Source: Mycolicibacterium gilvum
GTDB taxonomy: Bacteria; Actinomycetota; Actinomycetes; Mycobacteriales; Mycobacteriaceae
NCBI RefSeq assembly: GCF_900454025.1
Contig: NZ_UGQM01000001.1
Span: 2,604,001-2,668,000, forward strand
Length of the DNA: 64,000 nucleotides
Direction: 5' to 3'
The position numbers and the translations under genes are program-made. The notes under the pieces were generated by a model. It did no database searches and had not been told where the DNA came from. It saw only the letters and a program-made list of their open reading frames with translations. This document shows, piece after piece, positions 1-8,975 of the stretch. How positions within the stretch are numbered: the first letter of the stretch is position 1; the number at the start of each line of letters is the position of its first letter.

Positions 1-2
1 CC

Positions 3-461
3 GTCGGGTCCGGGGCGTGGACGGCGATGCACCACGCGTTCACCGCGCCGACCCCCGAGTCGGAGGCGACCTTCGACACCGACCCGGGAAGTGCCCTGTC
101 CAACGCCTACGACATCGTCTGCAACGGCAACGAGATCGGCGGTGGATCCCTCCGTATCCATCGCCGCGACGTCCAGGAGCGGGTGTTCGCGATGATGGGC
201 ATCTCCCAGGAGGAAGCCGAGGACAAGTTCGGATTCCTTTTGGAGGCGTTCACTTTCGGGGCTCCTCCGCACGGCGGCATCGCGTTCGGCTGGGATCGCA
301 TCGTCGCGCTGCTCGCCGGACTGGACTCGATCCGTGAGGTGATCGCGTTCCCGAAGTCCGGCGGTGGCGTGGACCCGCTGACCGAGGCGCCCGCACCCAT
401 CACCGCGCAGCAGCGCAAGGAATCCGGGATCGACGCCAAGCCGGGTAAAGACGGCGCGTAG
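3..461 (+). CDS. aspS: Aspartyl-tRNA synthetase, C-terminal part (5' end outside window)
   Basis: Charges tRNA with aspartate (class II synthetase, cytosol). Only the last 152 codons are present; the reading frame is open from the first full codon at position 3. The visible part starts at the conserved AMHHAFTAP stretch of the catalytic core, continues through a segment with NGNEIGGGS, and holds class II motif 3 ([16 protein letters not shown]), whose Arg contacts ATP. The tail after FPKSGGG is the usual polar C-terminus. A full bacterial AspRS is close to 590 residues, so about 440 are missing upstream. The motifs are diagnostic. Whether it is discriminating or also charges tRNA-Asn cannot be judged from this fragment. 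Confidence 0.97.
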   Translation, partial: VGSGAWTAMHHAFTAPTPESEATFDTDPGSALSNAYDIVCNGNEIGGGSLRIHRRDVQERVFAMMGISQEEAEDKFGFLLEAFTFGAPPHGGIAFGWDRIVALLAGLDSIREVIAFPKSGGGVDPLTEAPAPITAQQRKESGIDAKPGKDGA

Positions 462-487
462 TCGACCTCCGCGCGGGTTTGCCACGG

Positions 488-493
488 TACGAT
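488..493 (+). promoter_or_regulatory. -10 box (TACGAT) for a probable leaderless start at 500
   Basis: TACGAT fits the mycobacterial -10 consensus TANNNT and lies 6 nt before the GTG at 500. No Shine-Dalgarno is present. That spacing would put the transcription start on the start codon itself. It favours GTG 500 over the in-frame TTG at 479. Confidence 0.55.
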
Positions 494-499
494 CCGCGC

Positions 500-1474
500 G
501 TGCAGCCTGAATCGGCTCCGGCAACGGATGCCACGTCTGAGACTCCCCGGTCATCGCGAGCGTTGAACGCGACCGTGCTGACCACCCTCGCCGTGGTCAT
601 CGCGGTCTACGTCGGTGCACTGGTCGGATACCGGCTGTTGGAAACGCCGCCGCAGCCCTTCGAATTCACCGAGTCCTCGGTGATCGGAGAGACGGCGGTC
701 ATCCTGCGACTGGGCAAGATGGAGACGGTCGAGAACAAGCTCACCCTCGACGTCCTCGTGCACCCGGACAGGGACCTGCTCGCCAGCGGGCCCGAGGCGG
801 CCGCCAATCCTGTTGTGCGGCTGAGCTCGTGGACGCAGGACGGGGACCTGATCCACATGCACGACGACTTGAAGAGCAACGCCTCGACGGTGGAGCTCAC
901 GGCGGTGGGCGACCCCGACCACTGGCCGTTGGACACCTACGTCAGCAACACCATCGGCGTCGAGGTCTTCTACGGCGAGGGACCGAACCGGCGCAGCGTT
1001 CCCGCCGTCATCGTCGTCGCCGGCGCGATCAACGGGTGGGACGTCGACAGCGACATGGGTGTCCTGGACGCGCCGTGGGGTCCGGTTCCGAGCGTGTCGT
1101 TCCATCTGGAGCGCACCCGCGGGGCGCATGCCGTCGATTTCGGAATTTTGCTCGTGCTGATGGTGCTCCCGGGCACCGCGTTGTTCGTCGCGATCGAGAT
1201 GCTGCTGAACCGGCGCAAGTTCCTGCCGCCGTTCATCACCTGGTACGCGGCGATGCTGTTCGCGGTCGTGCCGTTGCGCAACATCCTGCCGGGGGCGCCG
1301 CCGACAGGTGCGTGGATCGACGTGGCGGTGATCCTGTGGGTGTTGCTCGCGCTGTCCGCCGCGATGGTCGTCTTCCTGGCGGCCTGGTGGCGGCAGACCC
1401 GGGCCGAGGAGCATCCTGTCCCCAAGCCTGACCCCGACCCCAGTGCGCCGAAGGCAGGGACGATGAAGCAATGA
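500..1474 (+). CDS. DUF4436 family membrane protein
   Basis: Membrane protein of 324 residues with no known biochemical role. One hydrophobic helix lies at about residues 21-40. It is followed by a ~170-residue, probably extracytoplasmic region with beta-rich character (repeated DxxVxxD-type stretches, LDVLVHPDRD). Three further helices lie near 213-235, 241-262 and 272-297, and the tail is short, Pro- and Lys-rich (about 300-324). This layout and length match the actinobacterial DUF4436 family. GTG 500 is chosen because a TANNNT box stands 6 nt upstream; the frame is also open from TTG 479. The stop overlaps the next gene by 4 bp (ATGA), so the two are probably co-transcribed. No function can be inferred from sequence. 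Confidence 0.75.
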   Translation: MQPESAPATDATSETPRSSRALNATVLTTLAVVIAVYVGALVGYRLLETPPQPFEFTESSVIGETAVILRLGKMETVENKLTLDVLVHPDRDLLASGPEAAANPVVRLSSWTQDGDLIHMHDDLKSNASTVELTAVGDPDHWPLDTYVSNTIGVEVFYGEGPNRRSVPAVIVVAGAINGWDVDSDMGVLDAPWGPVPSVSFHLERTRGAHAVDFGILLVLMVLPGTALFVAIEMLLNRRKFLPPFITWYAAMLFAVVPLRNILPGAPPTGAWIDVAVILWVLLALSAAMVVFLAAWWRQTRAEEHPVPKPDPDPSAPKAGTMKQ

Positions 1475-1923
1475 CAGCCGACGACAAGGACAAGCTGATC
1501 GCCGACACCGCGGCTCTCGACGAATTCAACCGTGCGATCGTGGAGGAGTTCCGCGCCAACGGCGGCAAGGTCGGCGGCCCGTTCGAGGGTGCGACTCTGC
1601 TGCTGCTGCACACGACCGGCGCCAAGTCGGGTAAGACGCGGCTGTCGCCGCTGGCCTACCTGACCATCGACGGCAGGATGATCATCGTCGGCTCGTACGC
1701 GGGCGCACCGCGCCATCCGGCCTGGGTGCACAATGTCCGGGCCCACCCGAGGGCGTTCATCGAGATCGGCACGGACGCCTACGATGTCGACGTCCGCGAA
1801 CTCCCCGACGGGGAACGTGACGCGATGTATCCCAAGCTCGTCGAGTTGGCGCCCGCCTTCGGCGAGTATCAGGCCAAGACGACGCGGGCCATCCCACTGT
1901 TCGAGCTGACCCGCGCCGAGTAG
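1471..1923 (+). CDS. Deazaflavin (F420)-dependent nitroreductase family protein, Ddn-like
   Basis: Protein of 150 residues in the split-barrel family of F420H2-dependent reductases that includes mycobacterial Ddn. Visible family features are the HTTGAKSGKTRLSPL stretch (about residues 47-61), the GxxxGAPRHPAWVHNV block (about 75-90), where the deazaflavin cofactor is expected to bind, and a C-terminal helix rich in Tyr and Phe (MYPKLVELAPAFGEY). The length is typical. Some family members reduce nitroimidazoles or quinones; the physiological substrate of this one cannot be told. It overlaps the DUF4436 gene by 4 bp (ATGA) and ends 9 bp before the convergent thiolase gene. Confidence 0.85.
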   Translation: MTADDKDKLIADTAALDEFNRAIVEEFRANGGKVGGPFEGATLLLLHTTGAKSGKTRLSPLAYLTIDGRMIIVGSYAGAPRHPAWVHNVRAHPRAFIEIGTDAYDVDVRELPDGERDAMYPKLVELAPAFGEYQAKTTRAIPLFELTRAE

Positions 1924-1932
1924 CGCGACGTC

Positions 1933-3132
1933 TCAGAGTCGTTCGATGATGGTCGCGTTGGCCATTCCGCCGCCCTCGCACATCGTCTGCAACCCGTAGC
2001 GTCCTGCGCGCTGCTCCAGCGCGTTGACAAGCGTGGTCATGATGCGTGCGCCGCTGGCGCCGAGCGGGTGCCCGATCGCGATCGCACCGCCGTGCACGTT
2101 CGTCCTGGACAGCACGTCGGCGCCGTCGCCTCCACCCACGTCCGCCGCCCACGACAGCACGACCGGGGCGAACGCCTCGTTGACCTCGAACAGGTCGATG
2201 TCGGACAATGTCAAACCCGAACGGGCCAGCGCCTTTTCGGTTGCGGGGATCACGCCGGTCAGCATGTACAAGGGATCCGAGCCGACCACGACCGTGGTGT
2301 GGATGCGGGCGAGGGGCCGCAGTCCCAGCCGCCGCGCCGCGGCTCCGCTCGTGATCATCACCGCGGCGCTGCCGTCGGACAGCGGCGACGAGTTGCCCGG
2401 GGTGATCTCCCAGCCGATCTGCGGGAAGCGTGCCCCGATCGCATCGTCGAAGAACGCGGGTCGCAGGCCGGCGAGGGTCTCGACCGTGGTGTCCGGACGG
2501 ATGATCTCGTCGTACTCCAGCCCGGCGATGGGGGCCAGTTCGTTGTCGAACAGTCCGTCCTTGGTGGCGCGGGCCGCCTTCTGGTGACTCTCGGCGGAGA
2601 ACTCGTCGAGCCGGGCCCGCGACAGATTCCATTTCGCGGCGATGAGCTCAGCGCTGATGCCTTGCGACACCAGGCCTTCGGGGTAGCGTCCCGCCATGTC
2701 CCGGCCGAACGGGTTGCTGCCCGGCAGCACCGAGGAGCCCATCGGGACCCGGCTCATGGACTCGACGCCCGCGGCGATCACGACGTCGTAGGCCCCGGAG
2801 AGGACGCCCTGGGCGGCGAAGCTGATCGCCTGCTGGCTGCTGCCGCACTGACGGTCGACGGTGGTGCCCGGCACGGACTCCGGGAATCCGGCGCCGAGCA
2901 GCGCGTTGCGCGCGATGTTGACCGCCTGGTCGCCGACCTGGGTCACCGCGCCGGCGATGACGTCGTCGACCTCGGCGGGGTCGACGCCCGTGCGCCCGAC
3001 CAGTTCCCGGAGGCTGTGGGCCAGCAGGTCGGCGGGCAGCACGCCGTGCAGCGCGCCGCCGGCCTTCCCCTTTCCGACCGGGGTGCGCACCGCACCCACG
3101 ATGACGGCGTCGCGGTCTGAATGAGCGGCCAT
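1933..3132 (-). CDS. Acetyl-CoA C-acyltransferase (thiolase, FadA family)
   Basis: Thiolase of 399 residues, the usual family size. It either cleaves 3-ketoacyl-CoA (beta-oxidation) or condenses acyl-CoAs. The nucleophile is Cys96 in DRQCGSSQQA. His355 lies in the GHPLGASG motif and Cys385 in CEGGGMANA, so the full Cys-His-Cys catalytic set is present. NEAFAPV (near 320) is also conserved. The N-terminus (AVIVGAVRTPVGKGKAGG) is typical. The gene is divergent from the HxlR regulator, with a palindromic spacer between them that suggests control by that regulator. The substrate chain length cannot be read from the sequence. Confidence 0.92.
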   Translation of the reverse strand: MAAHSDRDAVIVGAVRTPVGKGKAGGALHGVLPADLLAHSLRELVGRTGVDPAEVDDVIAGAVTQVGDQAVNIARNALLGAGFPESVPGTTVDRQCGSSQQAISFAAQGVLSGAYDVVIAAGVESMSRVPMGSSVLPGSNPFGRDMAGRYPEGLVSQGISAELIAAKWNLSRARLDEFSAESHQKAARATKDGLFDNELAPIAGLEYDEIIRPDTTVETLAGLRPAFFDDAIGARFPQIGWEITPGNSSPLSDGSAAVMITSGAAARRLGLRPLARIHTTVVVGSDPLYMLTGVIPATEKALARSGLTLSDIDLFEVNEAFAPVVLSWAADVGGGDGADVLSRTNVHGGAIAIGHPLGASGARIMTTLVNALEQRAGRYGLQTMCEGGGMANATIIERL

Positions 3133-3153
3133 GGATTCCTCCGAACTCGTCGC

Positions 3154-3192
3154 TGAGTATGATTTTGTGTACTCAGGTGTAACACCTGGGTA
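3154..3192. promoter_or_regulatory. Palindromic operator candidate between thiolase and hxlR-type gene
   Basis: Positions 3170-3192 form an inverted repeat with 11-bp arms around one central A (TACTCAGGTGT, A, ACACCTGGGTA) with a single mismatch. A third half-site, TGAGTA at 3154-3159, is the reverse complement of TACTCA at 3170-3175. The spacer between the two divergent genes is only about 90 bp, so a protein bound here could control both. The regulator at 3226 is the obvious candidate; this is an inference. Confidence 0.55.
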
Positions 3193-3225
3193 TAGTCAAT
3201 ACAACCCAGCTGCGGAGTGATGTCC

Positions 3226-3714
3226 ATGACAGTGCTGCAAGGTCCGCTCGCCGACCGCTCCGCGTGGTCTGCCGTCGGCCGCTGCCCGATCGAGAAGACG
3301 ATGGCGCTCGTCGGGACCAGGTCGGCGATGCTGCTGATGCGCGAGGCGTACTACGGCACGACCCGTTTCGACGACTTCTCCCGCAGGGTCGGGATCACCA
3401 AGGCCGCGACGTCGGCGCGGCTGGCCGAACTCACCGAGGCCGGGCTGTTGACCAAGCGTCCCTACCGGGAACCCGGTCAGCGCGTCCGCGACGAATACGT
3501 GCTCACCGAGGCCGGCACGGAGTTCATGCCCGTGGTGTGGGCGATGTTCGAGTGGGGGCGCAAGCATCTTGATGACACGTCACTGCGGCTGACCCATCTG
3601 GGGTGCGGCGCCGACGCGAGCGTCGACATCGTCTGCGACAAAGGGCATTCCGTTCCGCCGGACGAGCTCGGGATGCGGCTCGTCCGGCGGAACCGGAGCG
3701 CAGATGGCGGTTAG
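3226..3714 (+). CDS. HxlR-family winged-helix transcriptional regulator
   Basis: DNA-binding regulator of 162 residues. The HxlR signature is clear: an N-terminal CPIEKTMALVG stretch with one Cys near residue 22, then the winged helix (MREAYYGTTRFDDFSRRVGITKAATSARLAELTEAGLLTKR, about 40-85) and the wing ending in YVLTEAGTEF. The C-terminal extra segment has CGADASVDIVCDKGH, two Cys and a His that could bind a metal. ATG 3226 is chosen over GTG 3217 and ATG 3220 because GGAG lies 9 nt upstream. It is divergent from the thiolase gene, and its TAG stop overlaps the stop of the convergent BtpA-family gene. Confidence 0.88.
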   Translation: MTVLQGPLADRSAWSAVGRCPIEKTMALVGTRSAMLLMREAYYGTTRFDDFSRRVGITKAATSARLAELTEAGLLTKRPYREPGQRVRDEYVLTEAGTEFMPVVWAMFEWGRKHLDDTSLRLTHLGCGADASVDIVCDKGHSVPPDELGMRLVRRNRSADGG

Positions 3715-4532
3715 CCCAGGGTGGCGCGGAAGTCGCGGGCGGCTCCCATGAGCTCCTCGACCCGGGACTTCTCGGCGGCGTTGGCGAACAGGCCGTCCTT
3801 CTTGAAATACGTTCCGACGACGGCGCCGTCGGCCACGCTGAGCTGATCGGCGACGTTCTCGGCCCGCACCCCGGTGTTGACGAACACCGGCACGTCGCCG
3901 GCGGCGGACTTCACGACCCGCAGGGCGTCGGTGTCGGTCGGGGAGCCGGCAGTCGCGCCCGACACGCAGATCCCGTCGGGGGCGGTGGCGAACACCGTGG
4001 TGCGGGTGATGGATGCCAGGTCGCGATCGGCGAGGTACGTCGCGGATTCGGGGACGATGTTGTACAGCAGCTTCACCCCGGCGCCGCCGACGCGGGCCCG
4101 GTGGCGGGCGACCTCGCCGACGTTGGTGTCCCACAGGCCGAAGTCACTGGCGTAGACACCGGTGAAGATCTCGCGCACGAACTTCGCGCCGGTCGCCACC
4201 GCGAGGTCGATCGACGCCCGCGCGTCCCACAGCACGTTGACGCCGTAGGGCACCGAGATGTCGGGCAGCAGTTCGCCGATGATGCGCGCCATCGTGATCG
4301 CGGTGATCGGCTCGGTCTTGGTGAGATACGGCAGGCTGAACTCGTTGCTGATCATCACGGCGTCGACGCCGCCGCTCTGCAGCGCTTCCAGTTCGGTGCG
4401 GGCCCGGTTCACGACGGCCGCGATCCCGCCGGCGGAGTCGTAGCCGGGATCGCCGGGCAGCGCGGACAGATGCAGCATCGCGATGACGGGCTTGGTGACG
4501 TTGAAGACCTCGTCCAGCCAGGTGGTGGTCAC
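3711..4532 (-). CDS. BtpA/SgcQ-family TIM-barrel protein
   Basis: Protein of 273 residues resembling the BtpA/SgcQ family of TIM-barrel proteins. The family features seen are KPVIAMLHLSALPGDP at the N-terminus, GVDAVMISNEFSLPY (near 55-69), PYGVNVLWDARASIDLAVATGAKFVRE (near 95-121) and the C-terminal phosphate-site-like stretch FVNTGVRAENV...VADGAVVGTYFKKDG (about 217-246). The name BtpA comes from a photosystem I biogenesis factor. Relatives in heterotrophs sit in sugar operons (SgcQ), which fits this context as the last gene of a carbohydrate ABC/kinase/dehydrogenase operon. An aldolase- or phosphosugar-type activity is plausible but unproven. A GAGGT Shine-Dalgarno precedes the GTG start. 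Confidence 0.75.
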   Translation of the reverse strand: MTTTWLDEVFNVTKPVIAMLHLSALPGDPGYDSAGGIAAVVNRARTELEALQSGGVDAVMISNEFSLPYLTKTEPITAITMARIIGELLPDISVPYGVNVLWDARASIDLAVATGAKFVREIFTGVYASDFGLWDTNVGEVARHRARVGGAGVKLLYNIVPESATYLADRDLASITRTTVFATAPDGICVSGATAGSPTDTDALRVVKSAAGDVPVFVNTGVRAENVADQLSVADGAVVGTYFKKDGLFANAAEKSRVEELMGAARDFRATLG

Positions 4533-4579
4533 TGTATTACCTCTTTCTCAACATGGGGTTCGGGGGAGACGGCCGGCGC

Positions 4580-5350
4580 TCAGTCCATGTAGGCGCCGCC
4601 GTTGACGGCCAGCGCCTCTCCGGTGATGAAGCGGGCGTCATCGGACAGCAGGAAGGCGACCGCGCGGGCCACGTCGTCGGCCTGCTCGAGGCGACCCAGT
4701 GGGGTGTCGGCGATCATCATCGCCCGCACCCCGTCGGGGGTGGTGCCGCGCAGTTCGGCCTCCCACTCCAATTCCCGTGACTGCATGGGTGTTTCGACAA
4801 AGCCGGGACACACGCAGTTGACGGTGATGCCGTGCTCGCCGAGCTCGTAGGCCATCGCCTGGGTCAGTCCGACGACCCCGAACTTCGAGGCCACGTAATC
4901 GGCCAGGAACGGCACGCGGCCCTGCTTTCCGGCCATCGACGCGGTGTTGACGATCACCCCGGGCACCCCGGACCGGACCATCTCGCGGGCCGCGGCCTGG
5001 CCGCACACGAAGACGCCCTTGAGGTTGACGTCCATCGTCTGGTCGAAGCGCTCGATCGGGGCGTCGAGAAAGCGGTGCATGAACGAGATCCCCGCGTTGC
5101 TCACCCACGCGTCCAGGCCGAACCGTTCGGCGATGTCGGAGGCCACCGCCGCGGCCGCGTCCGGTGACGTCACGTCCAGGGGGGCCGACTCGTGCCCGGC
5201 CGACGGGTTGGGCAGTTCTGCGGCGACCGAGCGTGCGGCCTCACCGTTGACGTCGGTGACGACGACCCGCCAATCCCGTTGTGCCAGTGTGCTCGCGATC
5301 GCTCGGCCGATACCCGATCCGGCACCGGTCACCACGACGGTTCTGGTCAT
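4580..5350 (-). CDS. SDR-family NAD-dependent oxidoreductase (probable sugar/polyol dehydrogenase)
   Basis: Classical short-chain dehydrogenase of 256 residues. The coenzyme motif TGAGSGIG is at 8-15, the NAG motif at 85-87, and the catalytic residues are Ser138, Tyr152 and Lys156 (YVASK). Asp33 ends the second beta strand (VVVTDVN), which favours NAD over NADP. The C-terminus GEALAVNGGAYMD is typical. It lies 14 bp after the ABC ATPase and 47 bp before the BtpA-family gene, so it probably oxidises the imported carbohydrate or polyol, or a later intermediate. The substrate cannot be assigned from sequence. An AGGAAAAGAG stretch precedes the ATG. Confidence 0.88.
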   Translation of the reverse strand: MTRTVVVTGAGSGIGRAIASTLAQRDWRVVVTDVNGEAARSVAAELPNPSAGHESAPLDVTSPDAAAAVASDIAERFGLDAWVSNAGISFMHRFLDAPIERFDQTMDVNLKGVFVCGQAAAREMVRSGVPGVIVNTASMAGKQGRVPFLADYVASKFGVVGLTQAMAYELGEHGITVNCVCPGFVETPMQSRELEWEAELRGTTPDGVRAMMIADTPLGRLEQADDVARAVAFLLSDDARFITGEALAVNGGAYMD

Positions 5351-5364
5351 GTGCAGCTCTTTTC

Positions 5365-6435
<1,071 letters not shown>

Positions 6436-6458
6436 GGAGTCCAAAAACCTATCTGTGT

Positions 6459-6462
6459 CTAG
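6459..6462. repeat. Target-site duplication CTAG, left copy
   Basis: CTAG directly flanks the left inverted repeat and is repeated directly after the right one (8160-8163). Four bp is the usual IS1380-family duplication. Because CTAG is its own reverse complement it could instead be read as part of the inverted repeats. Confidence 0.75.
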
Positions 6463-6478
6463 CCCGGATTTTGCGTGG
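6463..6478 (+). repeat. IS1380-type left terminal inverted repeat
   Basis: CCCGGATTTTGCGTGG; matches the reverse complement of 8144-8159 at 15 of 16 positions. Confidence 0.92.
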
Positions 6479-6632
6479 TAATTGGTGTGGGTTCGGTGTG
6501 ATGCCGAGTTGTGTTGTTGGGTAGTGGTTTTCGTGTGGTGGCGTAGAGGTGCTGTCCCGTGTCGCCGGGTGGGGCGGGCTTTCCTGGGGCCTGTGGGTCC
6601 TTCATCGTTGATGGGTCCGATGGGGTGGGGTG

Positions 6633-8039
6633 TTATCCGAAGGCGGTGCGGACGCGGTGCCAGGCGGCGGCGATCGCCGCCGCCCAGCGCCAGGTGGCAT
6701 CGATGCGTAGCCGCAGTTGGCGGGCGCCGCGGGTGATACGGGCGGCCACGTGCAGGACCCGGTAGCGGAACGTGGTGATCTCGACGCGGGCCAGAGCGCG
6801 ATCGCTGGCGAACCCGATGAGGCGGGTCCAGGTGACCAGGTCAGCGGCGGCCAGGACGATTTCGAGCCAGGCAGCATTGGCCCAGAAGGAGTGGCAGGGC
6901 AGGTTACGCAGCCCGGTGGCTTTGAGTTCGCGGATACGGTCCTCGACGCGGGCGTGCTGGCGGTGCCGTAGTTCCAGACCGGCGACCTGACCGGGTACGA
7001 CACCCGGTGGTGTGTCGGTGATGAACGCGGTGACCCGCATGCCGTCGGCGTCGGTGAACCGCAACTGCGCGCCGGGGTGGGGGCGTTCTTTACGCAGGAT
7101 CAGCCGGGTCCCTTCGGGCCAGGAGGCCAGGTTGACCAGGTCGGTGGCTTCAGCGACCCACGCGCCGTCGCGGATCCCGCCGTCGGTGTCGATCGCTGGA
7201 TACCAGCAATCGCCGAGGTTGAGGGTGTCCACGGCGTCCTGGACGCGGGTATCGACGGGGTACCCGAAGGAGAACCCGGCCCCGGCGGCCCGGCACGCTG
7301 CGGCGAATTTGTGGGTGGATCCGGCGGTATCGCAGCGCACCAACACCTTCGGGGCCTCGGGGTTGTCGGGATCGTCGGGGTTGGGCCGCCACGCCGCTGG
7401 CAGCGATGCCAAAGCCTGGTGCAGGACGATGATGTGGTCGGAGGCGGTGTTGGAGCCGGCGTTACCGTTGCGCAGCAACCCGGCCAGGGCTTCGCCGCCG
7501 GCGATGTCGGGGCGGTCCAGAAACGCCAGCAGCGGGTGCAGCCCGAACGTTTTCTTCCAGGTCGGCGCAGCCCCGGCCTTGTTGTCGGAGTGATCGATCA
7601 CCAGCGTGGCATCGATGTCGATATGCAGCCAGCCGCCGGTGGTGGGGGCGGCTCCGACAGCCCAGGCCGCTGCCCGCGCCGCGGCTCGGGCTGCGCGCAC
7701 CCCGGGTAGATGCGCGGCATCGATCCGCTCATCGATCAGCCGCCACATGGTGGTCGTTGAGGCCTTGGCCCCCAGGACGTGCTCCCGGTCACCGCACAGC
7801 TGACCGACCGCGTCGATGCAGTCCGCGCCGTCGGCGACCGCGGCCGCCAGATCAGCGAACACCTCCCCAGGCGCATACACCCACGGGCCGCGGTAGGTGT
7901 CGGCCAACGCGGCCGTGACCTGCGCCGATAAGCCGGTCCGGTCGGCAAGCTCACGCAGCATGCCCATCCCGGCATGCGACACAACGCCATGGCCGTCGGC
8001 GGAAACTTTCACCGGCGATGCCGCCGCGATATTCTTCAC
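6633..8039 (-). CDS. IS1380-family transposase
   Basis: DDE transposase of 468 residues, full length for the family. The catalytic acids can be placed as Asp in LHIDIDATLV (about residue 140), Asp in VRCDTAGSTH (about 238), and the conserved Glu in HARVEDRIRELK (about 360), a motif typical of the IS4/IS1380 group. The N-terminus (SPVKVSADGHGVVSHAG) is also typical of IS1380 members. The GTG start at 8039 has GGGAAGG about 13 nt upstream. No frameshift or stop interrupts the frame, so the element may still be active. Confidence 0.93.
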   Translation of the reverse strand: MKNIAAASPVKVSADGHGVVSHAGMGMLRELADRTGLSAQVTAALADTYRGPWVYAPGEVFADLAAAVADGADCIDAVGQLCGDREHVLGAKASTTTMWRLIDERIDAAHLPGVRAARAAARAAAWAVGAAPTTGGWLHIDIDATLVIDHSDNKAGAAPTWKKTFGLHPLLAFLDRPDIAGGEALAGLLRNGNAGSNTASDHIIVLHQALASLPAAWRPNPDDPDNPEAPKVLVRCDTAGSTHKFAAACRAAGAGFSFGYPVDTRVQDAVDTLNLGDCWYPAIDTDGGIRDGAWVAEATDLVNLASWPEGTRLILRKERPHPGAQLRFTDADGMRVTAFITDTPPGVVPGQVAGLELRHRQHARVEDRIRELKATGLRNLPCHSFWANAAWLEIVLAAADLVTWTRLIGFASDRALARVEITTFRYRVLHVAARITRGARQLRLRIDATWRWAAAIAAAWHRVRTAFG

Positions 8040-8143
8040 CTGCGAAGTGCCTTCCCGTCAGGGTTTTTGAACCGTAGAGAAGTCCAATTATTCCTTGCAG
8101 GACAGGCACTTTCGCTTATCTACACACCCCCACAGTCAACATT

Positions 8144-8159
8144 CCACGAAAAATCCGGG
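8144..8159 (-). repeat. IS1380-type right terminal inverted repeat
   Basis: Reverse complement reads CCCGGATTTTTCGTGG; one mismatch to the left repeat. Confidence 0.92.
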
Positions 8160-8163
8160 CTAG
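8160..8163. repeat. Target-site duplication CTAG, right copy
   Basis: Second CTAG. Its first three bases (8160-8162, read in reverse) are the TAG stop codon of the upstream permease. Confidence 0.75.
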
Positions 8164-8975
8164 AACTTGACCGCGCCGCCGCTGATGCCCTGCACCAGCT
8201 TGCGCTGGATGAAGAAGCTCGCGATGACGACGGGGACGACGGCGATCAGGATCGCCGCGCTCATCGAGCCGATCTGCACCCCGCGGAACGTGTTGAAACC
8301 GGCGATGGCCACCGGCAGGATGGCCGCCTTGCCCGGCGCCAGGATCAACCCGTAGAACAGGTCGTTCCACGAGAGGGTGAACCCGAAGATCGCGGCCGCG
8401 CCGATGCCGGGCAGCACCTGGGGCAGCACGACGAGGCGGAACGCGGCGAACCGGGTCAGCCCGTCGACCTGGGCCTGCTCCTCCAGGGAGCGCGGAACGG
8501 CTTCGAAGAAGCCGATCAGGAACCAGGTCACCACGGGCAGAACGAAACTCAGGTGCGCGAAGATCACCGGCACCAGCGTGTCGGTCAGGCGCAGCGCGTA
8601 GGCCATCGTCAGGAACGGGAACACCAGCACGGCCGGCGGAAGCACCTGCGCGGCGAGCATCCCGAAGCGCGTCAGCGTGCCGCCGGCACGGTAGCGCGCG
8701 ATCGCGTAGGCGCCCATGCTGCCCACCACGACGCTGATGCCGACCGTCACCAGCGCGACCAGAGCACTGCGGCCCGCTGCGCCGAGAATCCCGGACTCCA
8801 GCACGTTTCGCCAGCCCGAGAAGTCCGGGGTGAAGGTGAGCAGGAACGGATCATTGAGCTGCTCCGGCGTTTTCACACTGGCCAGCGCGATCCACACGAT
8901 CGGGAACAGCACCGAGATGGCGGCCGCCCACAGCAGTGCCACGCGCAGCACGGTGACCACAGAGGGACGGTTCAT
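8160..8975 (-). CDS. Carbohydrate ABC transporter permease (MalG-type)
   Basis: Inner-membrane subunit of 271 residues with about six helices. The first is at about 9-32 (VLRVALLWAAAISVLFPIVWIAL). The cytoplasmic EAA loop that docks to the ATPase is visible as EEQAQVDGLTRFAAFRLVVLPQVLPG (about 180-205). The short C-terminus ends QGISGGAVKF. The ATG at 8975 overlaps the stop of the first permease (ATGA), so the pair is translationally coupled; a longer open frame upstream is a shadow. The stop codon coincides with the CTAG target site of the IS, which leaves the protein complete. Confidence 0.92.
   Translation of the reverse strand: MNRPSVVTVLRVALLWAAAISVLFPIVWIALASVKTPEQLNDPFLLTFTPDFSGWRNVLESGILGAAGRSALVALVTVGISVVVGSMGAYAIARYRAGGTLTRFGMLAAQVLPPAVLVFPFLTMAYALRLTDTLVPVIFAHLSFVLPVVTWFLIGFFEAVPRSLEEQAQVDGLTRFAAFRLVVLPQVLPGIGAAAIFGFTLSWNDLFYGLILAPGKAAILPVAIAGFNTFRGVQIGSMSAAILIAVVPVVIASFFIQRKLVQGISGGAVKF

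Larger units (their letters stand above)
6463..8159 (-). mobile_element. Complete IS1380-family insertion sequence, 1,697 bp
   Basis: The element is bounded by 16-bp terminal inverted repeats: 6463-6478 (CCCGGATTTTGCGTGG) and 8144-8159 (reverse complement CCCGGATTTTTCGTGG), with one mismatch. CTAG lies on both sides as a 4-bp target duplication. A single intact transposase gene fills it. The non-coding ends (6463-6632 and 8040-8159) are visibly richer in A+T than the flanking genes. Insertion is exactly at the stop codon of the upstream permease. The duplicated CTAG restores that TAG stop, so no coding sequence is lost, but the operon is split before its ATPase gene. The transposase is read in the same direction as the operon. 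Confidence 0.93.
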
